DNA of 64,000 nucleotides from Leptobacterium_A meishanense (GCF_037645805.1 NZ_JBBEXE010000005.1:272852-336851), one strand, 5' to 3'; numbered from the stretch's first letter, positions 18,201 to 27,426 are shown. The notes: generated from the sequence alone by a model not told the origin. Translations and numbers: made by a program.

Positions 18201-20399
18201 TCAGGAATGGGGTTTTTCGTTTTTTCCTAACAGCTCAAAATCGAGATGACGTTTTATTAAATCTGTGTTTTTTACTTTTACTACTACTTCGTCTCCTAAT
18301 TGATACATATTTTTTGTTGTTTCTCCCACTAATGCATATTGTTTTTCATCAAAAATGTAATAGTCATCTCTAATTTCTTTGATCCGGACCATCCCTTCGC
18401 ATTTATTTTCTATTATTTCTATATAAATTCCCCATTCGGTTACGCCGGATATAACCCCTAAAAATTCTTTGTCTTGATGTTCTTGCATATATTTTATCTG
18501 CATGTATTTTATAGAATCGCGCTCTGCATTCACAGCAAGATTTTCCATTTCAGATAAATGCCTGCATTTGTCTTCATATTCTTCTTTGTTTACCGACTTT
18601 TTACCATCTAAGTAACTTTGCAATAAACGATGTACCATTACATCGGGATAACGACGGATAGGGGAGGTAAAATGTGTGTAATAATCAAATGCCAATCCAT
18701 AATGGCCGATGTTTTCTGTAGTATATTTTGCTTTACTCATAGTCCGGATAGCAAGGGTGTCTATTAAGTTCTGCTCTTTTTTACCATATACTTCCTCTAA
18801 TAGGTTGTTTAAAGAGCTTGTAATGGTCTTTCTGTCTTTCATGTTTATCGTGTATCCAAATTTAGAAATAACCCCTTGTAAGAGTATTAATTTTTCGTCA
18901 TTAGGCTCATCATGTACCCGGTATACAAATGTAGGTTCCGGATTTCGTTTTCCTATAAATTCAGCTACTTTTCTATTAGCCAGCAACATAAATTCTTCTA
19001 TAAGTTTGTTGGCATCTTTAGATTCTTTAAAAAAGACACCGGTAGGATCATTTTCCTGGTCTAAATGAAATTTTACTTCCACTTTGTCAAAAGATATGGC
19101 ACCAGCATCCATTCGTCTTTTACGCATTTTTTTAGCCAATCTGTCTAAAACGAGTATCGCATCTACAATAGGTTGTGTTACTTGATATGTTTTATTGGTT
19201 ATGGAAATTTCTTCTGGGATATTATTACTTTCGGTTTCTATAATATGTTGTGCTTCTTCGTAGGAAAATCGTTGGTCAGAATAGGTAACAGTCCTTCCAA
19301 ACCATTGTTTGACAACATCGGCTTTATTGTCCATCTCAAAAACAGAAGAAAAGGTATATTTTTCTTCATTTGGACGAAGAGAACATGCATTATTTGACAA
19401 TATTTCAGGGAGCATGGGTACTACACGGTCTACTAGATAAATAGAAGTTCCTCTATTATAAGCTTCTTCATCTAAAACAGTTCCTGGGGTTACATAGTGA
19501 GACACATCTGCTATATGAATACCTATTTCGTAATTTCCGTTATCTAATGTTTTAAATGAAAGTGCATCGTCAAAATCTTTGGCATCTTTTGGGTCTATGG
19601 TAAAGGTAAGCGTATCCCGCATATCCCTTCGTTTGCTAATTTCTTCAGTAGTAATAGATGTATCTAATTTGTTGGCATAATGTGTTACTTCTTCCGGGAA
19701 CCGATATGGTAATCCATACTCAGCAAGTATAGCATGCATCTCCGTGTGGTGTTCTCCTGGTTTTCCTAAAACTTCAATTACTTCGCCATAAGGTGATGAT
19801 GCTTTATCAGGCCAATCGGTAATCTCTACCAATACTTTATCTCCTTCTTCTGCCTTATTTATTTTATTTTTCGGAATAAAAATATCTGTGTACATTCTAA
19901 AGTCTGCTGTTAATACAAATGCAAAGTTTTTTTGCATTTGTATTACACCTACAAATGATGTTTTTGCCCTTTTTATAATTTTAGTGACTTCGCCTTCTAA
20001 CTTTTTTCCTTTTCTTCTTGGGAACACATAAATCTCCACTTCATCTTTATGAAAAGCTTTATTGAATTTACTGTTAGGGATAAAAACATCATCTTCTAAA
20101 TCTTCACACACTACATACGCATTGCCTCTTGCATTTATTTCTATAATTCCTGCATAATAGTTTTTAGAAGGAATAGCTTTATATTTTCCTTTAGATACCT
20201 CTTCTATTTTCTTTTTTTCTTTGAGTTCACTTAATTTCTTTACGAGAAGATTTCTGCCACTGGGATCATTTATGTGTAGCTTCGCTGCTATTTGTTTGTA
20301 ATTAAATACATTATTATTGTCACTTTCTAAAACAGAAAATATTCCTTTAGTAATTTCATTTTTTCTCTGTTTTTGACTTCGTTTTTTCTTTTTTGACAT
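18201..20399 (-). CDS. rnr: Ribonuclease R (3'-5' exoribonuclease)
   Basis: 732 residues when started at the ATG at 20399 (MSKKKKRSQKQRKN). An upstream in-frame ATG at 20507 would add 36 residues unlike the family and is rejected. Order: winged-helix/HTH N-terminus, two cold-shock OB folds to about 240, RNB catalytic domain about 255-590 with the metal-binding signature IDPKDAKDFDDALSF near 264-280 (acidic residues retained), and a C-terminal S1 domain (GVISGVTEWGIYIEI) near 630-715. It degrades structured RNA, rRNA fragments and faulty mRNA in the cytoplasm. It diverges from the small membrane protein at 20538. Confidence 0.95.
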   Translation of the reverse strand: MSKKKKRSQKQRKNEITKGIFSVLESDNNNVFNYKQIAAKLHINDPSGRNLLVKKLSELKEKKKIEEVSKGKYKAIPSKNYYAGIIEINARGNAYVVCEDLEDDVFIPNSKFNKAFHKDEVEIYVFPRRKGKKLEGEVTKIIKRAKTSFVGVIQMQKNFAFVLTADFRMYTDIFIPKNKINKAEEGDKVLVEITDWPDKASSPYGEVIEVLGKPGEHHTEMHAILAEYGLPYRFPEEVTHYANKLDTSITTEEISKRRDMRDTLTFTIDPKDAKDFDDALSFKTLDNGNYEIGIHIADVSHYVTPGTVLDEEAYNRGTSIYLVDRVVPMLPEILSNNACSLRPNEEKYTFSSVFEMDNKADVVKQWFGRTVTYSDQRFSYEEAQHIIETESNNIPEEISITNKTYQVTQPIVDAILVLDRLAKKMRKRRMDAGAISFDKVEVKFHLDQENDPTGVFFKESKDANKLIEEFMLLANRKVAEFIGKRNPEPTFVYRVHDEPNDEKLILLQGVISKFGYTINMKDRKTITSSLNNLLEEVYGKKEQNLIDTLAIRTMSKAKYTTENIGHYGLAFDYYTHFTSPIRRYPDVMVHRLLQSYLDGKKSVNKEEYEDKCRHLSEMENLAVNAERDSIKYMQIKYMQEHQDKEFLGVISGVTEWGIYIEIIENKCEGMVRIKEIRDDYYIFDEKQYALVGETTKNMYQLGDEVVVKVKNTDLIKRHLDFELLGKNEKPHS

Positions 20400-20537
20400 T
20401 GTTTTTTTTAATTGGTTGTGAAAAGTACAAAGAAATATATTAGGGTTTATTTTTCCTTGAAAAGTTAAAGTTTTATTAAAAAATGTGTAACATTTTAATT
20501 TTAACATCGTCTATTAAGTATAAAGAAAACTATAAAA

Positions 20538-20708
20538 GTGAAACGTGTTTATAAAATAATCATCTTATTTTTTGCTATTTTTTTAGTAGGATTGTTTTCT
20601 TTTATAGGTTATATTAACTATTCGTTAGACAAAAATGAAGCTGTAAAAGCTACAGAGGTAAATAAAATTTCAAAGAAAACTACAGCTAAAGCCTCTTATT
20701 CATTTTAG
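20538..20708 (+). CDS. Small single-pass membrane protein (56 aa), unknown function
   Basis: GTG at 20538 opens a 56-residue frame ending TAG at 20708. It begins VKRVYKIIILFFAIF, has one strong membrane helix (about residues 6-27) and a lysine-rich tail KNEAVKATEVNKISKKTTA. It lies 139 bases from the divergent RNase R start and 41 bases before the DUF2007 gene. The compositional contrast between hydrophobic helix and basic tail is what a real small membrane protein shows, but no family is recognised and the start codon is not ATG, so confidence is moderate. Confidence 0.5.
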   Translation: MKRVYKIIILFFAIFLVGLFSFIGYINYSLDKNEAVKATEVNKISKKTTAKASYSF

Positions 20709-20748
20709 TGTTTTTTTATTTTATAAATTAGTGTATAAAATACAACTA

Positions 20749-20991
20749 ATGAATAATTTTGTTGTTGTTACTACCTACACTTATCCCTCTGAATATGTTG
20801 TTTTAAAATCTATTCTCGAAGAGGAAGAAATACCTTATGTTTTTGAAAATGAAACTATGGTTACTATTTCACCCTTTTATTCAAACGCTTTAGGAGGTAT
20901 TAAATTAAAAGTCCATAAAAACGATTTGGATAAAGTAAGAAGCATCATAGAACGTCTAAATAACAAGGATTCTTTTTTACACATTGTATAG
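20749..20991 (+). CDS. DUF2007-type small protein
   Basis: 80 residues from the ATG at 20749 (MNNFVVVTTYTYPSEYVVLK); a GTG at 20731 would add six residues. The sequence follows the DUF2007 pattern: V-x-T-Y-x-x-P-x-E-x-x-x-L-K-S-x-L-E, an E-E-x-I-P-x-x-x-x-N-E turn, and a final GGIKLKVHKNDLDKVRSII helix-strand unit. Family members are sometimes called putative signal-transducing proteins, but no biochemical role is established. Short spacing from the preceding small membrane protein suggests cotranscription. Confidence 0.8.
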   Translation: MNNFVVVTTYTYPSEYVVLKSILEEEEIPYVFENETMVTISPFYSNALGGIKLKVHKNDLDKVRSIIERLNNKDSFLHIV

Positions 20992-21527
20992 ATTAAATAA
21001 AAAGTAATTAACAATATATATTACATCTTTATTTTTTATTTTATTTAAATAAATGAAATTGGTTATTATTATTGTTTGTTAATAGGCATTAAAAAAATTA
21101 TCAAATTGGTTTTGATATTAAAAAAATACTATGTTATACATTTTAATAAACAACTAATAGGTTATCTAACAAGTTAAAAATGAATTTATTTATATAGTAA
21201 TTAACAACTGTCAATAAATATTAGAGTAACCATATTTCTAATATTTTTATTGATCAGATTGTTAATATCACTTATCTTAAAGCTTAATAAAATCATTAAA
21301 AAAACAGCTATAAAAAGTTGCTTAATTTGAATAATATAGCATATGGTATTTTATAATGAAGTATGCAACTATTTCTATAGTATTTTAACTTACAAGTTTC
21401 AACAATTTATGTTACTTCATAAAGAACTCATTTTTAAGATATTGCAAAATTAAATTAACAATGCATTTTATAAGTGTTCATAATTTGTAATTCGTAATTT
21501 TGTTGTAGGCCATCAAATAAAAAAAAT
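20992..21527. other. AT-rich intergenic region without recognisable gene
   Basis: 536 bases of very AT-rich sequence between the DUF2007 gene and rpiB. I checked ATG-initiated frames on the plus strand; all close within about 10 codons. Apart from the rpiB -7 box near its right end I see no repeat, hairpin or RNA gene I can support. Confidence 0.6.
21495..21502 (+). promoter_or_regulatory. Bacteroidota -7 box (TAATTTTG) for rpiB operon
   Basis: TAATTTTG matches TAnnTTTG and lies 25 bases before the rpiB ATG, giving a short leader. The -33 element is not clear. Confidence 0.5.
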
Positions 21528-21962
21528 ATGAGAATAGCTATAGGCAATGACCATGCCGGAACAGATTATAAAAATGCCATTGTAGATATGTTACAAGGAG
21601 AAGGAACGGAAGTAATAAATTATGGAACAAATAAAAATGAAAGTGTAGATTATCCTGACTTTATTCATCCTGTAGCAAGAGATGTAGCAGAGGGCAGTGT
21701 AGATTTTGGTATTATTATTTGTGGTAGCGGGAATGGTGCTGCTATGACAGCAAACAAACATCAAAAAATACGGGCTGCTCTTTGCTGGAATAAAGAACTT
21801 ACAGAATTAGCAAGACAACATAACAATGCGAACATTTTGAGTATTCCGGCACGTTTTACTTCTTTGCCTCAGGCAGTAGAGATGGTAAAAACGTTTCTTC
21901 GTGCTGATTTTGAAGGGGGACGCCATCAAAGAAGGGTTGACAAAATACCTGTAACGTCTTAA
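21528..21962 (+). CDS. rpiB: Ribose-5-phosphate isomerase B
   Basis: 144 residues, normal for RpiB. Interconverts ribose 5-phosphate and ribulose 5-phosphate in the pentose phosphate pathway. Family marks: MRIAIGNDHAGTDYK at the N-terminus (D-H-A-G substrate loop), VDYPDFIHPVA, the catalytic-cysteine loop GIIICGSGNGAAM, and ARQHNNANILSIPAR. The gene is followed after 2 bases by the cation exporter, so the two are probably translated from one message. Confidence 0.95.
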   Translation: MRIAIGNDHAGTDYKNAIVDMLQGEGTEVINYGTNKNESVDYPDFIHPVARDVAEGSVDFGIIICGSGNGAAMTANKHQKIRAALCWNKELTELARQHNNANILSIPARFTSLPQAVEMVKTFLRADFEGGRHQRRVDKIPVTS

Positions 21963-21964
21963 AG

Positions 21965-22879
21965 ATGGGTCATTCATCTCATCATAATCATTCTCATCAT
22001 CAAAAAATAGAAGGGAAGAACCTTTTTATTTCTATAGTGCTTAATATTGTAATTACGGCCTCTCAAGTTATAGGTGGTATATTATCAGGAAGCTTAGCTT
22101 TATTATCAGATGCATTGCATAATTTTAGCGATGTCCTTTCGCTTGTAGTAAGTTATTTTGCTAACCGGCTTTCTAAAAAAGAAGCATCTACAAACCGTAC
22201 ATTTGGGTATAAACGCGCCGAAATTATTGCAGCATTTACAAATGCTGCGACTTTAATAATAGTAGCTGTTTTACTAATTATAGAAGCTATTAAACGGTTT
22301 AGTCATCCGGAAGAAATAACATCAAACCTTGTTATTTGGTTAGCTTCTTTAGGGATTGTAGCCAATGGAATAAGTGTGCTTTTATTAAAAAAAGAAGCTG
22401 GAAAAAATATGAATATGAAGTCTGCCTATCTTCATTTACTTACAGATATGTTAGCTTCGGTAGCTGTCTTAATAGGTGGGTTGTTAATGAAATTCTTTGC
22501 GGTGTTTTGGGTAGATAGTGTCCTCACACTGGGTATTGCCTTCTATCTTATTTATGTGGGTTACGATTTATTAAAAGAATCACTTAATATATTGATGTTG
22601 TTTACACCAACACATATTAATATTGATATGATTGTTGATAAAGTAAATGGTATAAAAGGCGTAAAGCATATGCACCATGTACATGTATGGCAACTGAATG
22701 AAGAAGAACTGCATTTAGAAGCACATATAGATTTTGAGGAGGATATCCGGTTATCAGAATTTGATGCTGTCTTAAACGAAATAGAAAAAAAACTATGCAA
22801 TGAATTTCATATCAATCATATCAATATTCAACCGGAATATAAAAAAGAAGATCCTAAGGATATCATCGTTCAGGATTGA
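21965..22879 (+). CDS. Cation diffusion facilitator (CzcD-type) metal exporter
   Basis: 304-residue inner-membrane transporter that exchanges Zn2+/Co2+/Cd2+-type cations for protons. A histidine-rich start (MGHSSHHNHSHHQ) precedes six membrane helices. The transport site is visible as SDALHNFSDV in helix 2 (H-x-x-x-D) and HLLTDMLASV in helix 5, followed by the cytoplasmic ferredoxin-like domain (HHVHVWQLNEEELHLEAHI). Helix 2 and 5 residues HxxxD / HxxxD fit a zinc exporter. It sits between rpiB and an acetyltransferase in one close plus-strand run. Metal specificity is inferred from the motif only. Confidence 0.92.
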   Translation: MGHSSHHNHSHHQKIEGKNLFISIVLNIVITASQVIGGILSGSLALLSDALHNFSDVLSLVVSYFANRLSKKEASTNRTFGYKRAEIIAAFTNAATLIIVAVLLIIEAIKRFSHPEEITSNLVIWLASLGIVANGISVLLLKKEAGKNMNMKSAYLHLLTDMLASVAVLIGGLLMKFFAVFWVDSVLTLGIAFYLIYVGYDLLKESLNILMLFTPTHINIDMIVDKVNGIKGVKHMHHVHVWQLNEEELHLEAHIDFEEDIRLSEFDAVLNEIEKKLCNEFHINHINIQPEYKKEDPKDIIVQD

Positions 22880-22900
22880 ATAATAACCACTAGAATAAAT

Positions 22901-23347
22901 ATGTTGTCCATCACCGTAAAAAAAATTAATGAATTAACATTAGAAGAGTTATATGACTTATTACAATTGCGTAGTGAGGTTTTTGTCGTGGAGCAAAATT
23001 GTGTGTACCAAGATCTGGACGGGAAAGACAGTAAAGCACTGCATGTACTTGGAAAAAAAGAGAACAAGATAGTAGCTTACACACGTATTTTTAATGTCGG
23101 AGACTATTTTGAGGAGGCTAGTATAGGTAGGGTAGTGGTAGATAAAAATAACCGAAAATTTGGTTATGGGCATGATATAATAAAAGCATCTATTACTGCC
23201 ATTGAAAAGCATTATAGCGAACAAACTATAAAACTATCAGCACAAACATATTTAAAAGAGTTTTATGAATCACATGGATTTTGTAAAACAGGAGAGGAAT
23301 ACTTGGAAGATGGTATTCCACATATTACTATGTTAAGAATAGAATAA
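22901..23347 (+). CDS. ElaA-type GNAT acetyltransferase
   Basis: 148 residues of GNAT fold similar to ElaA: LYDLLQLRSEVFVVEQNCVYQ opening (R-x-x-V-F-V-V-E-Q is characteristic; quoted to 20 residues or fewer), IGRVVVDKNNRKFGYGHDI acetyl-CoA pyrophosphate loop, and the terminal YESHGFCKTGEEYLEDGIPH. Substrate unknown. It begins 21 bases after the metal exporter. It is convergent with the unknown gene at 23351, stops being 3 bases apart. Confidence 0.85.
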   Translation: MLSITVKKINELTLEELYDLLQLRSEVFVVEQNCVYQDLDGKDSKALHVLGKKENKIVAYTRIFNVGDYFEEASIGRVVVDKNNRKFGYGHDIIKASITAIEKHYSEQTIKLSAQTYLKEFYESHGFCKTGEEYLEDGIPHITMLRIE

Positions 23348-23350
23348 TGG

Positions 23351-23791
23351 TTATGGGTTTGTCATATTCCTGAGAGTCTGGGCTGCTCCGGAGTTCAACT
23401 GGAAATCAAGGTGGGAAATACAAGAGTCTATTTTTCCTAAAAATTTTTCAATAGCAGCATAGGTATTTCGAAGCTCCATGTAATAGGCTCTTACTGTTTC
23501 TTCTGCAGGTTGTAAACCTGTAAAATTGCACCAAACCAAAAAATCGGAAGCGTCTTCATAAATTTCCAATTCTCTTAATACCAAGCATAAACAAAGTAAT
23601 TGGTTTTGCTCATCAAAATCGTTGTATTCATCATCTGTATATAAAAGAAAAGAATGTCCTTTAACGGTCATACAAATACCAAAAAATGTTTTCTCTTTGT
23701 CAAGATAACGACCGTCTTTTTTAATAAGAATGTTATAGCTTTTTAAAAGCTTTTGAAGCTCCTGGATTTCAACATAATCACCTTCTTCCAT
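23351..23791 (-). CDS. Unknown protein (146 aa), last gene of the rnpA cluster
   Basis: 146 residues with no signal peptide and no family I recognise. It is acidic and rich in aromatic residues, with a predicted helix EIQELQKLLKSYNILIKK at the start, a central strand pair SFLLYTDDEYNDFDEQNQ, then LCLCLVLRELEIYEDASDFL and a helical end. Two Trp/Cys-containing segments (LVWCNFTG) stand out. Its start follows the PagL-like gene by 4 bases on the same strand, so it is probably cotranscribed with it. A cytoplasmic location is inferred from the absence of membrane segments. Confidence 0.65.
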   Translation of the reverse strand: MEEGDYVEIQELQKLLKSYNILIKKDGRYLDKEKTFFGICMTVKGHSFLLYTDDEYNDFDEQNQLLCLCLVLRELEIYEDASDFLVWCNFTGLQPAEETVRAYYMELRNTYAAIEKFLGKIDSCISHLDFQLNSGAAQTLRNMTNP

Positions 23792-23795
23792 TCAC

Positions 23796-24419
23796 TTATA
23801 ATTTGAAAGAAACACCCATTTCAATGTTTACACTGTTATGGCCGTTATTAGGAAATTGAAGATTGGCATTGGAAACATGGCGTAAGCTTCCCCTGATATC
23901 AAAAAAGGTGTTTTTTATATTGTACATTAATCCCACGCCAAGAATATCTGAAAAAGCAAACCCTTTTGCCAATCGCTCCGTTTCAGTATCTGAATACATA
24001 GGGCCTATACTTACCAGAGCATAGGTGTTTAATTTTTTGTAAATCGGATATTTAAAAACAATACCCACATTGAGCACATATTCATTGATAGTTTTTTCTT
24101 TCGTAAAGCGTTCACGTTGCTCTAAATAATCATCTCCTCTACTGGGCTGTACAAAAAACTTATTTAGCAATTGATGTTCGGCAATATAAATTCCGGGCTC
24201 AATATTCAACTCAAAAACCCATTTCCTTTTCTCTTTTAACGTGTAGTTTATTTGGGCTTTGTAAAAATTAGTTTTGTAGTTATAGTCCTTTTTATTAAAT
24301 GGAATGCTTTTCTGTGTTCCAAAACCAGAGTTAAAACCAACCCGGATTTTTTTCTCTTGTGCATTTAAATCAACAAAGAATAAAACACTAAGAAAAACGG
24401 ATAAAAAATACTGCTTCAC
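23796..24419 (-). CDS. PagL-like acyloxyacyl hydrolase family outer-membrane protein
   Basis: 207 residues starting at a GTG (24419; translated as Met-KQYFLSV). Signal peptide ends VDLNAQ, then an eight-strand-like beta-barrel pattern. Near the C-terminus RHVSNANLQFPNNGHNSVNI followed by EMG has the H-x-S-N ... G-x-N ... E order of the lipid A 3-O-deacylase PagL active site. Known PagL removes an acyl chain from lipid A in the outer membrane; family members in Bacteroidota are largely uncharacterised, so activity is inferred. The gene is 42 bases downstream of the C-terminal processing protease and 4 bases upstream of the unknown gene. Confidence 0.75.
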   Translation of the reverse strand: MKQYFLSVFLSVLFFVDLNAQEKKIRVGFNSGFGTQKSIPFNKKDYNYKTNFYKAQINYTLKEKRKWVFELNIEPGIYIAEHQLLNKFFVQPSRGDDYLEQRERFTKEKTINEYVLNVGIVFKYPIYKKLNTYALVSIGPMYSDTETERLAKGFAFSDILGVGLMYNIKNTFFDIRGSLRHVSNANLQFPNNGHNSVNIEMGVSFKL

Positions 24420-24461
24420 TTTTTGAGGCCATTAAAATTGCAAAATCCGGGGCAAGATAAA

Positions 24462-26102
24462 CTATTTTAGCAAGCTTTCATATTTACTTTTGTTATTAAG
24501 TATTTTTGATGAGGTGGTTATTGCTTGATCATTTTTCAGATAATAATTATATAACCCTTCTCTGTAAAAGAACCGTTTTACAATCTCTTCTTTTAGGTTT
24601 GTTATAACTTCTTCTTTATAAGTTTCTAAAGCAACAGATTTGCTGTTTTCAATATCCGTTAATAATTTTTCATAGTCAGACCTTACGGCTGGGCCATATT
24701 CATCAATAGCAGCATCATTAAAAGTTCTTTTTAATGATTTTTCAATAGCTGTTTCATAATTAAAGCCACTAGAGGAAACATATTGTTTAAAGGTGTTATA
24801 TTCTGTTTGTTCAAAAACAAAATCATTAAGATTATTGATCGTTTTATTATGATAGTAGTTGGTAGCATAATCGAACACAACATTATCTGCAAGAAGCGCT
24901 TTTGTAATGGCACTTTCTTTTAATGACGCAATTTCTATGTCAGGAAAAACGCCGCCGCCGTCATATACAGTTCGCCCATTTCTAGTTTTATATGCATTGT
25001 ATTGGGAAGCATCTACACGGACAGCATTTCCTTTTTCATCGCGGTTCCAATAATCCAATGCTTGTATTGACCTTCCGGAAGGGGTATAATAACGGGAAAT
25101 GGTCACTTTAAGTTGTGTACCATAGGCTAATTTTAATGGGCGTTGTACCAAACCTTTTCCAAAGCTGCGCGCTCCAACAATAATAGCCCGGTCTAAATCT
25201 TGTAATGCTCCTGAAACAATTTCACTTGCTGAAGCACTGCCGCCGTCAACCAATACAATCAAGGGTATTTCTGTATCAAGGGGGTCATCTTTCGTTTTGT
25301 ATTCCCGATTAAATTTTTTCACCTTGGATTTTGTAGTAACGATTAATTCCCCTTTTGGAACAAAAAGATTGGTTACTCCAATTGCTTCGGAGAGTAATCC
25401 CCCCGGATTTCCACGAAGGTCCAGAACCAAGTTTTCTATTCCTTCATCTTTAAGAGCTTCAATTGCTTTTTTTGTTTGTGAAGTGGCTTTACGGTTGAAC
25501 CGCGATAAAACAACATACCCTGTTTTTTCATTTACTTTTGCATAAAAAGGCACGGCATCTACCTCAATATCTTCTCGTTTGAGTGTTGTAGTATTTTCTT
25601 TTCCTAATCGTTTATACGTAAGGGTAACAGTACTGTTTACGGCCCCTTTTAAAAGATCACTAGCATCATCCTTAAAATCAGCAACGAGGACATCTCCTAT
25701 TTTAGTAATTTCATCTCCTGCTTTCAACCCTGCTTTATCAGCAGGAAAGTCTTTATATGGTTCAACAATCAATAACTTATCATCATAACTTCTTACCAAA
25801 GCACCTATTCCAGAATATTCCCCTTCATTACGTATTTTATAATCTTCAACATCTTGCTCATTTAAAAAACGTGTATATGGATCCAAATCATCAAGCATGC
25901 TTTTAATGGCCGTGTCCATTAGTTCTGCCGGATTGGTTTCGTCTACATAATTCATGTTCAATTCCTTAAACAGGGTAGTAAAGATTTCTATTTGCTTAGC
26001 AATTTCAAAGAAGTCACTTTTAAAACTTGTGCCTACAAAGAAAACAGTAAGCGTAACAAAAACAACAACAACCTGTTTTTTCATACTTGTTATCCGTTTC
26101 AT
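24462..26102 (-). CDS. C-terminal processing peptidase (S41, CtpA/Prc type)
   Basis: 546 residues. An N-terminal hydrophobic segment (about 9-25) targets it to the periplasm. The order is an N-terminal helical domain (DETNPAELMDTAIKSML), PDZ domain near 85-165 (SGIGALVRSYDDKLLIVEPY, GLKAGDEITKIG), S41 catalytic core 185-370 with serine in VDGGSASASEIVSG and lysine in ARSFGKGLVQ, and a ~150-residue helical tail. These enzymes cleave near the C-terminus of envelope proteins. Its ATG overlaps the stop of the DUF4349 gene by 4 bases (ATGA), indicating translational coupling. Confidence 0.93.
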   Translation of the reverse strand: MKRITSMKKQVVVVFVTLTVFFVGTSFKSDFFEIAKQIEIFTTLFKELNMNYVDETNPAELMDTAIKSMLDDLDPYTRFLNEQDVEDYKIRNEGEYSGIGALVRSYDDKLLIVEPYKDFPADKAGLKAGDEITKIGDVLVADFKDDASDLLKGAVNSTVTLTYKRLGKENTTTLKREDIEVDAVPFYAKVNEKTGYVVLSRFNRKATSQTKKAIEALKDEGIENLVLDLRGNPGGLLSEAIGVTNLFVPKGELIVTTKSKVKKFNREYKTKDDPLDTEIPLIVLVDGGSASASEIVSGALQDLDRAIIVGARSFGKGLVQRPLKLAYGTQLKVTISRYYTPSGRSIQALDYWNRDEKGNAVRVDASQYNAYKTRNGRTVYDGGGVFPDIEIASLKESAITKALLADNVVFDYATNYYHNKTINNLNDFVFEQTEYNTFKQYVSSSGFNYETAIEKSLKRTFNDAAIDEYGPAVRSDYEKLLTDIENSKSVALETYKEEVITNLKEEIVKRFFYREGLYNYYLKNDQAITTSSKILNNKSKYESLLK

Positions 26103-26911
26103 TTTACTTTCTTTTTAAAGTATTTTCGTTTAATGATATATCCAAGAATTACTATAATTAAAACAAAAGGCCATATGTTTAATATTCCCAAAAAGAAGAA
26201 AGACAATCCGTTAAAACCAGATTTTATAGCATTCCACATCTTTGTTCCATAAGAAACAGTAATACCGGTTTCTGCAGTTAGTTTATAAAACTCAATAGTA
26301 ATAGTACTTAAAGAAACTTGGTTTTCTAAATATTTTAAACGTCCTTCTCTTGCCTCTATTTCTTCTCGTATAACGGAGAGTTCTTTTTCTATTTCTAGGA
26401 TTTCTTTTACGTTCTTTGCTTTAGATAGCAATTCCAGATAACGTTGCTCTAGGCCCCGCTTCGTTTTTAACCGGGCCTCCAAGTCGATGAACTCTTCTGT
26501 AACATCTCTGGAAGAAATTCTTTTGGTATCAAAAAAGGAAACATCTTTTCCGATAGAATCAATAAAAGCTTCAAAGTTTTCAGTAGGAATCCTTATGACG
26601 ATTCTTCTATTAAACTCATTATATCCTTTTCCTGATTCATCATTCTGGATATAGCCATTGTATTTTTTTATATAATCGGCAATGGTTCCATATGTTTTTT
26701 CTATGTTGCTCGTTTGAAAACGCAAGTAACTTTCTTTAATAATTTTTTGTTCCCTTACAGAAGTTTTCTGAGATGCAATATTAGCTGTTTCAAAAGTGAC
26801 ATCTGCTTGAGGAGGAGGGGCAGGCAACAATGAAACATATTTTTCTTCATTGGCATTACCAGAACAAGCAAGGATTAAGAGTGACGAAATAAATAAGCTA
26901 TACATTTTCAT
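26099..26911 (-). CDS. DUF4349 lipoprotein
   Basis: 270 residues. The N-terminus MKMYSLFISSLLILACSGN has a lipobox (L-I-L-A-C), so it is a predicted lipoprotein. The DUF4349 body follows (KIIKESYLRFQTSNIEKTY; IPTENFEAFIDSIGKDVSF; FIDLEARLKTKRGLEQRYLE), with a coiled-coil stretch around 140-200 and a C-terminal membrane helix (LSFFFLGILNIWPFVLIIVI; 20 residues) ending in a basic tail. Function is not established. It overlaps rnpA by 14 bases upstream and the protease gene by 4 bases downstream. Confidence 0.85.
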   Translation of the reverse strand: MKMYSLFISSLLILACSGNANEEKYVSLLPAPPPQADVTFETANIASQKTSVREQKIIKESYLRFQTSNIEKTYGTIADYIKKYNGYIQNDESGKGYNEFNRRIVIRIPTENFEAFIDSIGKDVSFFDTKRISSRDVTEEFIDLEARLKTKRGLEQRYLELLSKAKNVKEILEIEKELSVIREEIEAREGRLKYLENQVSLSTITIEFYKLTAETGITVSYGTKMWNAIKSGFNGLSFFFLGILNIWPFVLIIVILGYIIKRKYFKKKVK

Positions 26912-27293
26912 GTGATTTATTTTTGTGGGTTTCTGTAAGAACCCTTTTCAAAAGCCGTTCCATTTTTTCTTTTATCAGGTTAAAATCAGGAATATCTTTA
27001 CCAAGATACAAAAACATAAAAGCATGTGGTGTTGGCAAATTGTTAAAAACTAGCACTTTTTGTAATCGGTATGCTTCTCGCATCAATCTTTTTATACGAT
27101 TTCTATCCACTGCTTTTTTGAAAGCTTTTTTAGGAACAGAAAACCCGGCCTGTATAAACACTTCTTCAGTTGATGTAGAGGGAAGATACAACAGCTTTAA
27201 CGGAAAATCAGAAACAGCTTTTCCTTCTTCAAACAATTTTTTTATTAATAGTTGACTTTTTAACTTTTCTTTTTTGGGAAATGAATACTTCAT
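26898..27293 (-). CDS. rnpA: Ribonuclease P protein component
   Basis: 131 residues from the ATG at 27293 (MKYSFPKKEKLKSQ). A longer frame from 27353 adds 20 residues not found in the family. RnpA assists the RNase P RNA in removing 5' leaders from pre-tRNAs. Marks: FPKKEKLKS opening, VFIQAGFSVPKKAFKKAVDRN and the strongly conserved RNRIKRLMREAYRL helix. It heads a minus-strand run with DUF4349, protease, PagL-like and unknown genes. rpmH does not lie next to it here, unlike the usual rpmH-rnpA order. Confidence 0.93.
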   Translation of the reverse strand: MKYSFPKKEKLKSQLLIKKLFEEGKAVSDFPLKLLYLPSTSTEEVFIQAGFSVPKKAFKKAVDRNRIKRLMREAYRLQKVLVFNNLPTPHAFMFLYLGKDIPDFNLIKEKMERLLKRVLTETHKNKSHENV

Positions 27294-27426
27294 GAAACAG
27301 TTGACTAACATGTAAAAATAGTAAAAACCCCTTCCATAAAAGGGAAATGACATTTATCATTTTTATGCCGCCCACCAAAAAGTATCTTGTACAAGCAAAA
27401 GTGAATACAAAAGTAACGTTTAAGGT

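Noticed and set aside
20399..20507. Longer RNase R start at 20507
   Set aside because: The extra 36 residues have no family similarity and lie in the region where the promoter is expected; MSKKKK at 20399 is the typical basic start.
27293..27353. Longer RnpA start at 27353
   Set aside because: Adds 20 aromatic residues unlike RnpA; MKYSFPKKEKL at 27293 matches the family.
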